64,000 nucleotides of DNA from contig NC_021191.1 of NCBI RefSeq assembly GCF_000389965.1, positions 5,891,501 through 5,955,500 on the forward strand, read 5' to 3'. The translations under genes and the position numbers were made by a program. Below the pieces are notes generated by a model, which saw nothing but the letters and a program-made list of their open reading frames with translations, was not told the origin of the DNA and searched no databases. Positions 16,523-24,767 of this stretch are shown here, in pieces; the first letter of the stretch is position 1, and every line of letters starts with the position of its first letter. Source of the stretch: Actinoplanes sp. N902-109 (GTDB lineage Bacteria; Actinomycetota; Actinomycetes; Mycobacteriales; Micromonosporaceae).

Positions 16523-17521
16523 ATGGGTGATCTGACCGCAGTGCCCGTCGTCGAGGCCTGGACGACGTACCGCACCAGCAACGCCGCACAGTGGACGGCG
16601 GGCCGGCTGGCCCGGACCAAACGGGGCAACCGGGTCAGCGTCGTCATTCCCGCTCGTAACGAGGAGGAAACCGTCGGCGCCATCGTCGCCACGATCCGGC
16701 GCGACCTGATCGAACAGGTCCGGCTGGTCGACGAGATCCTCGTGGTCGACTCGCGCTCCACCGACGCGACCGCCGAGGTCGCCCGGGCGGCCGGCGCCCG
16801 GGTGGTCGCCCAGGACGACGTCACCCGCGGGCTGCCCCGGATGGAGGGCAAGGGGGACGCGCTGTGGGCCGGGCTCGCCGCCAGCACCGGCGACATCGTG
16901 GCCTTCGTCGACGGCGACCTGCGCGAGTTCTCGTCACGCTTCGTCACCGGGCTGCTCGGTCCGCTGCTCAGCGACCCGTCGGTCGAGTTCGTCAAGGGCT
17001 TCTACCACCGGCCGCTGGTCGGGGCGAGCGGCGTGGAGCCGGACGGCGGCGGCCGGGTCACCGAGCTGGCCGCCCGCCCGCTGATCAGCCTGTTCTGGCC
17101 CGAACTGGCCGGTTTCGTGCAGCCGCTGGCCGGCGAGTACGCGGGCCGGCGCAGCACGCTGGAGCGGATCCCGTTCGTGTCCGGCTACGGCGTCGAGATC
17201 GCCATGCTGATCGACCTGCTCGACCTGGCCGGGCTGGACGCGCTGGCCCAGGTCGACCTCGGCGAGCGGTTCCACCGGCACCAGGGCACCGAGGCGCTGG
17301 GCCGGATGTCCGCGCAGATCATGGTGACCGCCTGGTCCCGGTTGCACCGCCGTGGACTGGTCAGCGAACCGCTGCCGCCGGCCACCCTGCTCACCCAGTT
17401 CCGCCGCGGCGGGGACAACGCGCTGCCGCACCTGGACCGCGAGATCGTCGTCACCGACACCGTGGTCACCGAGCGACCGCCGCTGGCGTCGCTCGCCACC
17501 GTCCCGGCCGCCGTCGCATGA
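16523..17521 (+). CDS. gpgS: Glucosyl-3-phosphoglycerate synthase
   Basis: A 332-residue GT2-fold retaining glycosyltransferase (GT81 family). It transfers glucose from an NDP-glucose to 3-phosphoglycerate, the first step toward glucosylglycerate and, in mycobacteria, methylglucose lipopolysaccharide. Visible landmarks are VSVVIPARNEEETV, the acidic metal motif FVDGDLREF (DGD here rather than DSD), FVKGFYHRPL, GRVTELAARPLI, FVQPLAGEYAGRR, VSGYGVEIAMLID, QVDLGERFHRHQ and LTQF, in the order seen in GpgS proteins. The ATG at 16523 follows a GGGGGGA site. It overlaps the next glycosyltransferase gene by ATGA, so the two are coupled. The usual phosphatase partner (gpgP) is not adjacent. Confidence 0.9.
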   Translation: MGDLTAVPVVEAWTTYRTSNAAQWTAGRLARTKRGNRVSVVIPARNEEETVGAIVATIRRDLIEQVRLVDEILVVDSRSTDATAEVARAAGARVVAQDDVTRGLPRMEGKGDALWAGLAASTGDIVAFVDGDLREFSSRFVTGLLGPLLSDPSVEFVKGFYHRPLVGASGVEPDGGGRVTELAARPLISLFWPELAGFVQPLAGEYAGRRSTLERIPFVSGYGVEIAMLIDLLDLAGLDALAQVDLGERFHRHQGTEALGRMSAQIMVTAWSRLHRRGLVSEPLPPATLLTQFRRGGDNALPHLDREIVVTDTVVTERPPLASLATVPAAVA

Positions 17522-18639
17522 GGGTCCTGGTGAACGCCGGGCCGTGGCTGCCGGTCCCGCCGGTCGGCTACGGCGGCATCGAGAACATCGTCGCGACGCT
17601 GGTCCCGGAGTTGCGCCGGCTCGGCATCGAGGTGGTGCTGGCCAGCGTCGGTGAGAGCACGCTGGCCGCCGACGAGCACCTGTCGGTGTTCCCGACCGGC
17701 CGCTTCGAGCTGCTGCAACGGCCGTACAACCAGGTCTGCGGGGTGGTGCCGGCGCACCAGGACGCGGTGGTGCGCCGGGTCGCCGAGGGCGACATCGACC
17801 TCGTGCACGACCATGTCGAGGCGGCCGGCCTGGCCACCCTGGCGGCGCTCGGCCCGGACGGCCCGCCCGGCCTCCACACCCTGCACTGGGACCTGCAGAA
17901 ACATCCCGAGCTGTACGGCCGGTTCGACGGCCGGGGACGGGTGCACGTCAACGGTGTGTCCGCCGACCAGCTCAGCCATGCCCCGGCCGCCCTGCGGGCC
18001 GCCGCCGTCGGGCACGTGCACCTGGCCACCCCGCTCGCCGCCGAGCCGCTGCCGGAGGTGGACCGGCACGGGCGGGTGGTGGTGCTGGGCCGGATCAACC
18101 CGGGCAAGGGGCAGGATCTCGCGGCCCGGCTCGCCCATGCGTACGGCTTCGACCTGGTGCTGGCCGGGCCGGTGGGGCCGTACCACTCCGCCGCGCAGCT
18201 CGCCGCGGCCGACCCGCAGAACCCGGACGTACGGTTCTGGCGCGAGCAGGTCGCGCCGCACGTCGACGGCGACCGGGTTCGCTGGGCCGGCACGGTGACC
18301 GGACGGGCCCGCGACGAGCTGGTGGCCGGCGCCGCCGCCGCGCTGTTCCCGCTGCGGTGGAACGAGCCGGGCGGCACCGCGGTGGTCGAGGCGCTGGCGC
18401 TGGGCACCCCGGTGGTCGGGATCGCCCGGGGCTGCCTGCCCGAGCTGATCGAGCACGGCCGCACCGGCCTGCTCACCAGCGCCGAGGAGGAGCTGGGCGA
18501 GCTGGTCCGCGCGGCCGTCGCGCTGGACCCGGCGGAGTGCCGCGCCGAGGCCACCCGCCGGTTCACCCCGGCGGTGATGGCAGCCGGGTACGCCGGTCTG
18601 TACGAGCGGGTGCTCGCCGGGGCGGCGGCATTGATCTGA
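17518..18639 (+). CDS. GT4-family glycosyltransferase
   Basis: A 373-residue GT-B fold enzyme. The N-terminal domain has the glycine-rich acceptor loop PPVGYGGIENIVATLVPELRRLG; the C-terminal domain has VVLGRINPGKGQDLAARLA and the donor-binding run FPLRWNEPGGTAVVEALALGTPVVGIARGCLPELI with the EPGGTAVVEAL signature of GT4. The E(x7)E pair that positions the nucleotide sugar is present (EPGGTAVVE). Translation is coupled to gpgS (ATGA overlap), so it may act on glucosylglycerate or on a polysaccharide made from it; the acceptor is not known. A stem-loop terminator follows. Confidence 0.8.
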   Translation: MRVLVNAGPWLPVPPVGYGGIENIVATLVPELRRLGIEVVLASVGESTLAADEHLSVFPTGRFELLQRPYNQVCGVVPAHQDAVVRRVAEGDIDLVHDHVEAAGLATLAALGPDGPPGLHTLHWDLQKHPELYGRFDGRGRVHVNGVSADQLSHAPAALRAAAVGHVHLATPLAAEPLPEVDRHGRVVVLGRINPGKGQDLAARLAHAYGFDLVLAGPVGPYHSAAQLAAADPQNPDVRFWREQVAPHVDGDRVRWAGTVTGRARDELVAGAAAALFPLRWNEPGGTAVVEALALGTPVVGIARGCLPELIEHGRTGLLTSAEEELGELVRAAVALDPAECRAEATRRFTPAVMAAGYAGLYERVLAGAAALI

Positions 18640-18647
18640 CGTCAGGT

Positions 18648-18671
18648 TTGCCCCGCGGTTCTGCGGGGCAA
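18648..18671 (+). terminator. Stem-loop terminator after the GT4 gene
   Basis: A perfect 9-bp stem TTGCCCCGC / GCGGGGCAA with a 6-base loop begins 9 bases after the stop codon. There is no U-tract, as is common for actinobacterial terminators. Confidence 0.6.
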
Positions 18672-18721
18672 GATGGCATGCGGTGCGACGGGAGCGTCGC
18701 GGCGGCGTTGATGGGAGGCTG

Positions 18722-19459
18722 ATGTCGAGCCAGCTGGTGTGCCGGCCGGAGCGCAGCCTCCCGGTGGCGGTCCTCCGGGTCCGCGGGGTGCTCGACGAGC
18801 TCACCGGCGGCGCCCTCGCGCATGCCGTCACCCGCAGCCTGTCGGCCCAGCCGGAGTCGCTGCTGATCGACGTCGCCCGGCTCGACATCCCCGACCCCGG
18901 CTCCCTGCGGGTGCTCAGCGACGTGGTGTGCCGCACCTCGGCCTGGCCGGCCGTACCGGTCGTGCTGTGCGGGGCCGGACCGGTCACCGCCGAGGCCATC
19001 GCGGCCTGGCCCGGCTGCGCCGAGGTCACCGTCGCGGACAGCTGCGCCGAGGCGCTCGCCGGGACGGCCCGCGAGCCCGAGCCGCGCCGCATCCGGGTGC
19101 GGCTGCGCCCGGTGCCCGACGCCTGCCGCCAGGTGCGCCAGCTCGTCACCCAGACGTGCACGGCCTGGCACCGCCGCGACGTGGCCGCCACCGCCGCCCT
19201 GGTGGCCACCGAACTGGTCGCCAACGTGGTCCGGCACGCGCACACCACGATGGATCTCACCCTGGGGCTGCGCGACGGGTTGATCTGCCTCACTGTGCGC
19301 GACGGCAGCCGGCTGCTGCCGCGGCCCCGCGACCCCGGTGTCGCCGAGGCGGGCGGGCGCGGGCTGCGGCTTGTCCGGGACCTGACCGAGGCGTGGGGTG
19401 TGCTCCCGGTGCCCGACGGTAAGGTGGTCTGGACCCACCTCGCCGCCGGAGCTGTCTGA
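18722..19459 (+). CDS. STAS-HATPase fusion (anti-anti-sigma domain plus RsbW-like kinase domain)
   Basis: A 245-residue fusion. Residues about 1-105 look like a STAS domain (VAVLRVRGVLDELTGGALAHAV, LLIDVARLDIPDPGSLRVLSD), but the phospho-acceptor site is replaced by PDPGS. Residues about 120-245 are an RsbW/SpoIIAB-like GHKL ATPase: N-box TELVANVVRHAHT, G1 RDGSR and G2 GGRGLRLVRDL. Partner-switch kinases of this type bind a sigma factor or phosphorylate a free STAS protein. Fusing both roles suggests the STAS part is a built-in docking or regulatory domain. The start ATG follows GGGAGG. A homologous fusion lies at 22466, and a sigma-STAS fusion lies downstream. Confidence 0.85.
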   Translation: MSSQLVCRPERSLPVAVLRVRGVLDELTGGALAHAVTRSLSAQPESLLIDVARLDIPDPGSLRVLSDVVCRTSAWPAVPVVLCGAGPVTAEAIAAWPGCAEVTVADSCAEALAGTAREPEPRRIRVRLRPVPDACRQVRQLVTQTCTAWHRRDVAATAALVATELVANVVRHAHTTMDLTLGLRDGLICLTVRDGSRLLPRPRDPGVAEAGGRGLRLVRDLTEAWGVLPVPDGKVVWTHLAAGAV

Positions 19460-19548
19460 GTCGCAGAGCTGTCTGATTCGCAGAACCGTCTGAGTCGCAC
19501 AGCTGTCCCAGTCGCAGAGCTGTCCCAGTCGAGGAGCTGTGTGAATTC
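19449..19548 (+). repeat. 17-bp tandem repeat between STAS-HATPase and cheB
   Basis: Five units of 17 bases at 19449, 19466, 19483, 19500 and 19517, plus a partial sixth from 19534, consensus GAGCTGTCTGAGTCGCA. The array begins within the last codons of the STAS-HATPase gene and ends on the GAGGAGCT ribosome site and GTG start of cheB. Confidence 0.9.
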
Positions 19549-20554
19549 ACGCCATCGCGACATCGTCGCTGTCGGCGCGTCAGCCGGCGGTGTGGAGGCT
19601 CTGCGCGCACTGGTCGCCGGTCTGCCCGCGGACTATCCCGGCGTGGTGCTGGTGGTCCTGCACATCCCCCGGGAAGCGCCGAGCGCCCTCCCCTCGATCC
19701 TCCGGCGCAGCGGCCCGCTGCCGGCCTCCGCCGCGATCGACGGCGAGCCGGCCCGGCCCGGGCACGTCTACGTCGCGCCCAACGATCGCCACCTGCTGTT
19801 CCTCGACGGGCGACTGCGGCTGACCCGCGGCCCGTCCGAGAACGGCCACCGGCCTGCCATCGACCCGCTGTTCCGCTCGGTGGCCCGCACCGCCGGCGAG
19901 CGCGGCGTCGGGGTGGTGCTCTCCGGCACCCGCGACGACGGCGCCGCCGGACTGGCCGGCATCGTCGCCCGCGGCGGGCTCGCCGTGGTGCAGGAACCCG
20001 ACGACGCCCTCTACCCGGGAATGCCCCGGGCCGCCCTCACCCGGGTCCGGCCCCACCACATCCTGCCCGCCGCCAAGCTGGGCGGGCTGCTGAACGAGAT
20101 CATCGCCATGGACCTGCCCGAGGATTCCGCCCCCACCGACGACGCGCTGCTCGAGGCCGAGGTCACCATCGCCGGGCTCGGCCCGCTCACCACCGACGAG
20201 CTGCCCGTGGCGCCGGCCGGCTTCGGCTGCCCCGACTGCGGCGGCAGCCTGTTCGAGATCGGTGACGAGCCGACGCCGCGCTACCGCTGCCGGGTCGGGC
20301 ACGCCTGGTCGCCCGAGAGCCTGCTCGCCGAACAAGCCGTCGCGCTCGAGGGTGCGCTGTGGATCGCGCTGCGCGCCCTGGAGGAGAAGTCGGAGCTGAG
20401 CCGGCGGCTGGCCGGCTCCCGCGACCGGCCCATCACCAGTGCCCGCTTCCAGGAACTGGCCCGCGAGACCGAAGCCGCCGGGGCTACCATCCGGCAGCTG
20501 ATCGAGCAGCTCGGGTCCGTGCCGGATCCGGAGCCCGCGCCGGACGTGCGGTAA
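19541..20554 (+). CDS. cheB: CheB-type protein-glutamate methylesterase without receiver domain
   Basis: A 337-residue protein. The catalytic domain starts at once (IVAVGASAGGVEALRALV, nucleophile Ser14), with the His of VVLHIPREAPS and the Asp of VVLSGTRDDGAAGL completing the triad. CheB removes methyl groups from chemoreceptor glutamates, but the N-terminal receiver that normally gates it is absent. A C-terminal addition contains a zinc-ribbon-like pair, GFGCPDCGGSLFEI and YRCRVGHAW, then a helical tail. The GTG start has GAGGAGCT upstream, inside the 17-bp repeat array. No chemoreceptor, CheA or flagellar gene is present in the window, so a non-chemotactic role beside the sigma-factor regulators is likely. 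Confidence 0.85.
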   Translation: MNSRHRDIVAVGASAGGVEALRALVAGLPADYPGVVLVVLHIPREAPSALPSILRRSGPLPASAAIDGEPARPGHVYVAPNDRHLLFLDGRLRLTRGPSENGHRPAIDPLFRSVARTAGERGVGVVLSGTRDDGAAGLAGIVARGGLAVVQEPDDALYPGMPRAALTRVRPHHILPAAKLGGLLNEIIAMDLPEDSAPTDDALLEAEVTIAGLGPLTTDELPVAPAGFGCPDCGGSLFEIGDEPTPRYRCRVGHAWSPESLLAEQAVALEGALWIALRALEEKSELSRRLAGSRDRPITSARFQELARETEAAGATIRQLIEQLGSVPDPEPAPDVR

Positions 20555-20563
20555 CGTCTGGCC

Positions 20564-22405
20564 GTGCATCCTGTCGACCCCGATTTCGAGGCGCTGCTCA
20601 GCTATCTGAAGGAGTCGCGCGGCTTCGACTTCACCGGCTACAAGCGGTCCAGCCTGATGCGCCGGGTCAGCCGCCGGATGAGCCAGGTCGAAGCGACCGA
20701 CTACCTGGAATACCTGGACTTCCTACAGGTTCACCCGGACGAGTTCACCGCGCTGTTCAACACGATTCTGATCAACGTCACCGCCTTCTTCCGGGACACC
20801 GACGCATGGGAGTTCATCACCACCGAGGTGCTGCCCTCGCTGATCGCCGGCAAGCCGGCCGACTCGCCGATCCGGGTCTGGTGCGCCGGCTGCGCGTCCG
20901 GTGAGGAGGCCTACACGCTGGCCATGGCCTTCGCCGAGGTGATGGGGCTGGAGGCCTTCCGGGAACGGGTCAAGATCTACGCCACCGATGTGGACGAGGA
21001 GCAGCTCGCCGAGGCCCGCCAGGCCTCGTACGGGGAACGGGAGATGCAGGCGGTCTCGCCCGAGCTGACCGCCAAGTACTTCGAGGGCGCCGGCAGCCGC
21101 TTCACCTTCCGCAAGGATCTGCGCCGCTGCGTGATCTTCGGCCGCAACGACCTGGTGCAGGACGCCCCGATCTCCCGCATCGACCTGCTCACCTGCCGCA
21201 ACACGCTGATGTACTTCAACGCCGAGACCCAGGCCAAGATCCTCTCGCGGTTCCACTTCGCGCTCTCCGACGGCGGCATGCTGTTCCTGGGCAAGGCCGA
21301 GATGCTGCTCAGCCATGGCAGCCTGTTCACCCCGATCGATCTGAAGCGCCGGGTGTTCCGCCGGGTGCCCCGGGTCGTGCCGCTGGCCAGCGCGGTCTTC
21401 ACCGAGCCCGCCCCGCCCGGCGCCAGCACCGTCCTGGGCCTCGACGAGCTGCGCAACGAGGCGTTCGCGGCCAGCCCGGTGGCCCAGCTGGGGCTGACCT
21501 CCAACGGCCTGGTGGCGCTCACCAACCGCCGGCTCGAGAAGCTGTTCGGGGTCTCGTCCCGCGACATCGGCCGGCCCTTCCGCGACCTCGACCTGTCCTA
21601 CCGCCCGGTGGAGCTGCGCCGCTACGTCGAGCAGGCCCAGCTGGAGCGGCGCACCCTGCGGGTCACCGACGTCGAGTTCCACCGCGGCGGCGAGACGATC
21701 AACCTCGAGGTGCAGGTCAGCCCGCTCACCGGCACCGACGGCAGCCTGCTCGGGGTCAACCTGATCTTCCACGACGTCACCGCCGCCCGGCGCCTGCAGG
21801 ACGACCTCGAACTGGCCAACCAGCAGCTCGAGGCGGCGTACGAGGAACTGCAGTCCACCAACGAGGAGCTGGAGACCACCAACGAGGAACTCCAGTCGAC
21901 CGTCGAGGAGCTGGAGACCACCAACGAGGAACTCCAGTCCACCAACGAGGAGCTGGAGACGATGAACGAGGAGCTCCAGTCGACCAACGACGAGCTCCAG
22001 AACATCAACGACCAGCTCCGGGTCAAGACCGGCCAGCTGGACGAGGCCAACGCCTTCCTCGAGACGGTGCTGACCAGCCTGCGCGCCGGGGTCGCCGTGG
22101 TCGACCAGGACCTGCGCATCCGGATGTGGAACCGGCGGGCCGAGGACCTCTGGGGCGTACGTTCGCACGAGGTCGTCGGACAGCACTTCCTCAACCTCGA
22201 CATCGGCCTGCCGTTCGAGCAGTTGCGGCCGCTGCTGCGCGGCGCGCTCAACGACGGTGGCGCGAGCGGCGAGATCACCGTCGACGCGGTCAACCGCCGG
22301 GGCCGCGCGGTGGTGGTCCGGGTGGCCTGTGCCCCGCTGCGTGGCCCTGACCAAGAACCCGACCCCGAGGGGGTCATCATCGCGATGGAGGCGGACGACG
22401 TCTGA
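20564..22405 (+). CDS. cheR: CheR methyltransferase with PAS domains and long Gln/Glu coiled coil
   Basis: A 613-residue protein. Residues about 1-270 are CheR: helical N-terminus with GYKRSSLMRRVSRRM, SAM motif VWCAGCASGEEAYTLAM, YATDVDEEQLAEARQ and FDLLTCRN-like RIDLLTCRNTLMYF. A PAS-like region follows (about 300-400), then a heptad coiled coil (about 410-485) made of the repeats ELQSTNEELETTNEELQST, then a second PAS (about 490-605, AGVAVVDQDLRIRMWNRRAEDLWG). This is the layout of hybrid CheB/CheR sensor proteins, here split in two genes 9 bases apart, with the histidine kinase replaced by the neighbouring STAS-HATPase proteins. It may methylate an intracellular sensor instead of a chemoreceptor. 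Confidence 0.88.
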   Translation: MHPVDPDFEALLSYLKESRGFDFTGYKRSSLMRRVSRRMSQVEATDYLEYLDFLQVHPDEFTALFNTILINVTAFFRDTDAWEFITTEVLPSLIAGKPADSPIRVWCAGCASGEEAYTLAMAFAEVMGLEAFRERVKIYATDVDEEQLAEARQASYGEREMQAVSPELTAKYFEGAGSRFTFRKDLRRCVIFGRNDLVQDAPISRIDLLTCRNTLMYFNAETQAKILSRFHFALSDGGMLFLGKAEMLLSHGSLFTPIDLKRRVFRRVPRVVPLASAVFTEPAPPGASTVLGLDELRNEAFAASPVAQLGLTSNGLVALTNRRLEKLFGVSSRDIGRPFRDLDLSYRPVELRRYVEQAQLERRTLRVTDVEFHRGGETINLEVQVSPLTGTDGSLLGVNLIFHDVTAARRLQDDLELANQQLEAAYEELQSTNEELETTNEELQSTVEELETTNEELQSTNEELETMNEELQSTNDELQNINDQLRVKTGQLDEANAFLETVLTSLRAGVAVVDQDLRIRMWNRRAEDLWGVRSHEVVGQHFLNLDIGLPFEQLRPLLRGALNDGGASGEITVDAVNRRGRAVVVRVACAPLRGPDQEPDPEGVIIAMEADDV

Positions 22406-22407
22406 CG

Positions 22408-22433
22408 GTTTAATGGAACAGCGGCGCGGGTAA
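22408..22433 (+). promoter_or_regulatory. SigB/SigF-like promoter upstream of the second STAS-HATPase gene
   Basis: GTTT (22408-22411), 16 bases, GGGTAA (22428-22433): one mismatch from the stress consensus. It starts 3 bases after the cheR stop and lies about 30 bases before the STAS-HATPase start. This would put a regulator of the sigma factor under the control of that class of sigma factor. Confidence 0.5.
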
Positions 22434-22465
22434 CCCGCCGCGACCGGAAGCATAAGGAGATGGCC

Positions 22466-23194
22466 GTGACCCTTGAGGCGTCGATCAAGGAGGACGACGG
22501 CCGGCTTCTGGTCGACGTCTCCGGCGAGCTCACCCTGGTCGAGGTGGCCGCTCTGCGCGACCAGCTGATGAAATGCCTCGCCGAGCAGCCCGAGGCGCTG
22601 ATCGTCAACATCGCGGAGATGACCGTGTCGGAGCCGCTGGCGCTCGCGGTGTTCCCGGCGGTGGCCCGTCAGGCCGCCCAGTGGCCCGGCATCTCGATGC
22701 TGCTGTGCGCGCCCACCCCGGATGTCCGCACATCCCTCCGCCAGGCGGCATACCGGCGGCTGCCACTGCTGGCCAGCATCGAGCAGGCCCGCGAACGCGC
22801 CCACGACGAACGGGAGTCGCTGCCCGTGCTCACCGACGAGCTCCTGCCGATCAGCGGCGCCGCTCGCCAGGCCCGCAACGTGGCGACCGACGCCTGCCTG
22901 CGCTGGGACCTGCCCGACCTGGTCGGCCCGGCCAGCCTGATCGTCAGCGAGCTGGTCAGCAACGTCGTCGACCACGCGCACACGATGATGTCGCTGCGCC
23001 TGTCCTTGACCAGCCGCTATCTGCAGATCTCGGTGCGTGACGGCTCCAGTGCCGAGCCCCGGCTGTCCCCCGACCTGTCCCCGGACATCAGCGGTGGGCG
23101 TGGCCTCAAGCTGGTCGACGCGACCGCCCGGGCGTGGGGGTGCCTGCCGTGCGCCGGGGGCAAGGTCGTGTGGGCCTCGCTGCCCTGGAGCTGA
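22466..23194 (+). CDS. STAS-HATPase fusion, second copy
   Basis: A 242-residue homologue of the protein at 18722. The STAS part (about 1-100, GRLLVDVSGELTLVEVAALRDQL, LIVNIAEMTVSEPLALAVFPAV) lacks a phospho-serine at the usual site. The RsbW-like ATPase part has N-box SELVSNVVDHAHT, G1 RDGSS and G2 GGRGLKLVDATAR. I prefer GTG 22466, 6 bases after AAGGAG, over ATG 22460, which touches that site. The gene ends 10 bases from the convergent end of the sigma-STAS gene, so kinase-type regulator and sigma factor face each other. It is expected to bind or phosphorylate STAS partners and sequester the sigma factor. Confidence 0.85.
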   Translation: MTLEASIKEDDGRLLVDVSGELTLVEVAALRDQLMKCLAEQPEALIVNIAEMTVSEPLALAVFPAVARQAAQWPGISMLLCAPTPDVRTSLRQAAYRRLPLLASIEQARERAHDERESLPVLTDELLPISGAARQARNVATDACLRWDLPDLVGPASLIVSELVSNVVDHAHTMMSLRLSLTSRYLQISVRDGSSAEPRLSPDLSPDISGGRGLKLVDATARAWGCLPCAGGKVVWASLPWS

Positions 23195-23204
23195 GTGCGG
23201 CGCG

Positions 23205-24341
23205 TTACTGCGCGTTCTTCTCCAGGGCTTCCTGCAGGCCGGACACGGCCAGGATCCGGGCCACGTACGGCTGCGGGCCGGTCAGCGCCAGCTCCGCCCC
23301 GGCCGCGGAAGCCGCGGCCGAGACATCCACCAGCACGGACACACCCGCGGCGTCGACCAGCGGCACACCGGCCAGATCCACGACCAGCCGGCCCCCGTCC
23401 ATCGACGTCAACGCGTGCCGCAGGGCCGTGCGCAGCCGGCCGGCGGTGTCGCGGTCGACCTCACCCCGCACCCGTACGGTCACCACAGCGCCCGCCGTGT
23501 CCACCGTGATCCGCATGCCGTTGACGTCGGAGTTGCCGCCGGCGCCTTCCCAGCGCGGCAGCGTGTCGTTGAGCATGGCCTCGCGCAGCCAGGCCAGCGA
23601 CCGGCTCAGCAGCCGGGACACGTGCATCTGCGAGATGCCCAGATCGGTGGCGATCTCGGCCTGGGTGCGGTTGCCGTAGAACCGCATCGCCAGCATCCGC
23701 CGCTCGCGTTCCGGCAGGCGCAGCAGCAGCCCGGCGACGGTCACCCGGTCGTCGATCAGCTCCAGCGCGGAATCCTCGCCACCGAGCAGGTCGCCGAACT
23801 CCGCCGCGCCGTCCCCGCCCACCGGCGCGTTCAGCGACGACGGCGCATACCCGGCCGACGACTCGACGGCCTCCCGCACCGCGGACTCGTCGATGCGCAG
23901 GTGTGCGGCCAGCTCGGCAACAGTCGGCTCACGGAACAGTTTGGTGGTCAGCAGCATCGTGGCATGCCCCACCTCGAGGCTCAGGTCCTGGATGCGCCGG
24001 GGCACGTGCACACCCCAGGTCCGGTCCCGGAAGTGCCGCTTGATCTCCCCGGAGATCGTGATGACCGCGTACGCCGTGAAGGAGCCGCGCTCCGGGTCGT
24101 ACCGATCGATCGCCTTGACCAGCCCGAGCCGGGCCACTTGCTCAAGGTCCTCGATGTTCTCGCCGCGGCCGCGATAGCGCCGCGCCATCCGCCCCGCGAA
24201 CGGCAGGCACAGCCGGACCATCTCCTCCCGGAGAACCGCGCGTTCGTCAGCCGCCACACCGGTGACCCGGGCGGCGTAGTCGATCGCAGCGGCGTCGAGG
24301 TCCTCCAGCGCGCTGGTCTGCACATCTTCTTGGGGCGGCAT
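23205..24341 (-). CDS. SigB/F/G-family sigma factor fused to a C-terminal STAS domain
   Basis: A 378-residue fusion. Residues about 25-265 are a SigB/F/G-type sigma factor: region 2 (NIEDLEQVARLGLVKAIDRYDPERGSFTAYAVITISGEIKRHFRD), a region 3 around LFREPTVAELAAHLRI, and region 4 helix-turn-helix RTQAEIATDLGISQMHVSRLLSRSL. Residues about 275-378 are a STAS domain of the RsbV class (VVTVRVRGEVDRDTAGRLRTALRHAL, LVVDLAGVPLVDAAGVSVLVDV). The phospho-acceptor motif, normally D-S-S/T-G, reads DAAG, so the domain cannot be switched by the usual Ser phosphorylation. Free RsbV and sigma compete for the RsbW kinase; having both in one chain suggests intramolecular competition or permanent escape from one anti-sigma. 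The start has GAGGGAGA upstream. Confidence 0.9.
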   Translation of the reverse strand: MPPQEDVQTSALEDLDAAAIDYAARVTGVAADERAVLREEMVRLCLPFAGRMARRYRGRGENIEDLEQVARLGLVKAIDRYDPERGSFTAYAVITISGEIKRHFRDRTWGVHVPRRIQDLSLEVGHATMLLTTKLFREPTVAELAAHLRIDESAVREAVESSAGYAPSSLNAPVGGDGAAEFGDLLGGEDSALELIDDRVTVAGLLLRLPERERRMLAMRFYGNRTQAEIATDLGISQMHVSRLLSRSLAWLREAMLNDTLPRWEGAGGNSDVNGMRITVDTAGAVVTVRVRGEVDRDTAGRLRTALRHALTSMDGGRLVVDLAGVPLVDAAGVSVLVDVSAAASAAGAELALTGPQPYVARILAVSGLQEALEKNAQ

Positions 24342-24767
24342 GCATCTCCCTCACTTCGTCCGACGGCCCGTCGGCCATATCCGGACCCCGGCCACAAACC
24401 TCGCAGCCACCCCGGTAACGGGGCAGCGCGGACTCGCTGCCACCGTCGACCGACGGTACTGCCCAGCCCGGCCACTTCCGAAACACTCCCGATGGCCCGG
24501 CGGTCCGGGCCAACGGTGCACCGGCCTCGACTGCTGAATCCTGCCTGGTCACGACGGCTGCGAAGGCCTGCGCCGGGTTCCGTTCCGGACGCCACCCCAG
24601 CGCCGCCGGGTCATGATGATCTTCTCGCAGTTCCCGGCATTATCGGGCCCTTTGTCGGTTTCTCAGCGATTCGACCCGGCACGCGCCGGGTTACCGCACC
24701 GCGGGGCGCTGACGCTCCTGCGCTTCGTCGTGCTGCCCGGTGCCCGGCGGGGTGAAGCCGGCCATTG
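24342..24767. other. Intergenic region upstream of the sigma-STAS gene
   Basis: About 426 bases with no gene that I can support. It contains the promoter region of the sigma-STAS gene on its left side. A weak stress-type match, GTTT-N16-GGGCAG, is on the minus strand at 24484-24459; it has two mismatches in the -10 and is reported only as a possibility. The right side adjoins the 3-prime end of the low-complexity protein gene. Confidence 0.5.

Noticed and set aside
24459..24484. SigB/F promoter for the sigma-STAS gene (GTTT-N16-GGGCAG)
   Set aside because: Two mismatches in the -10 element; too weak to list as a feature, mentioned only in the intergenic entry.
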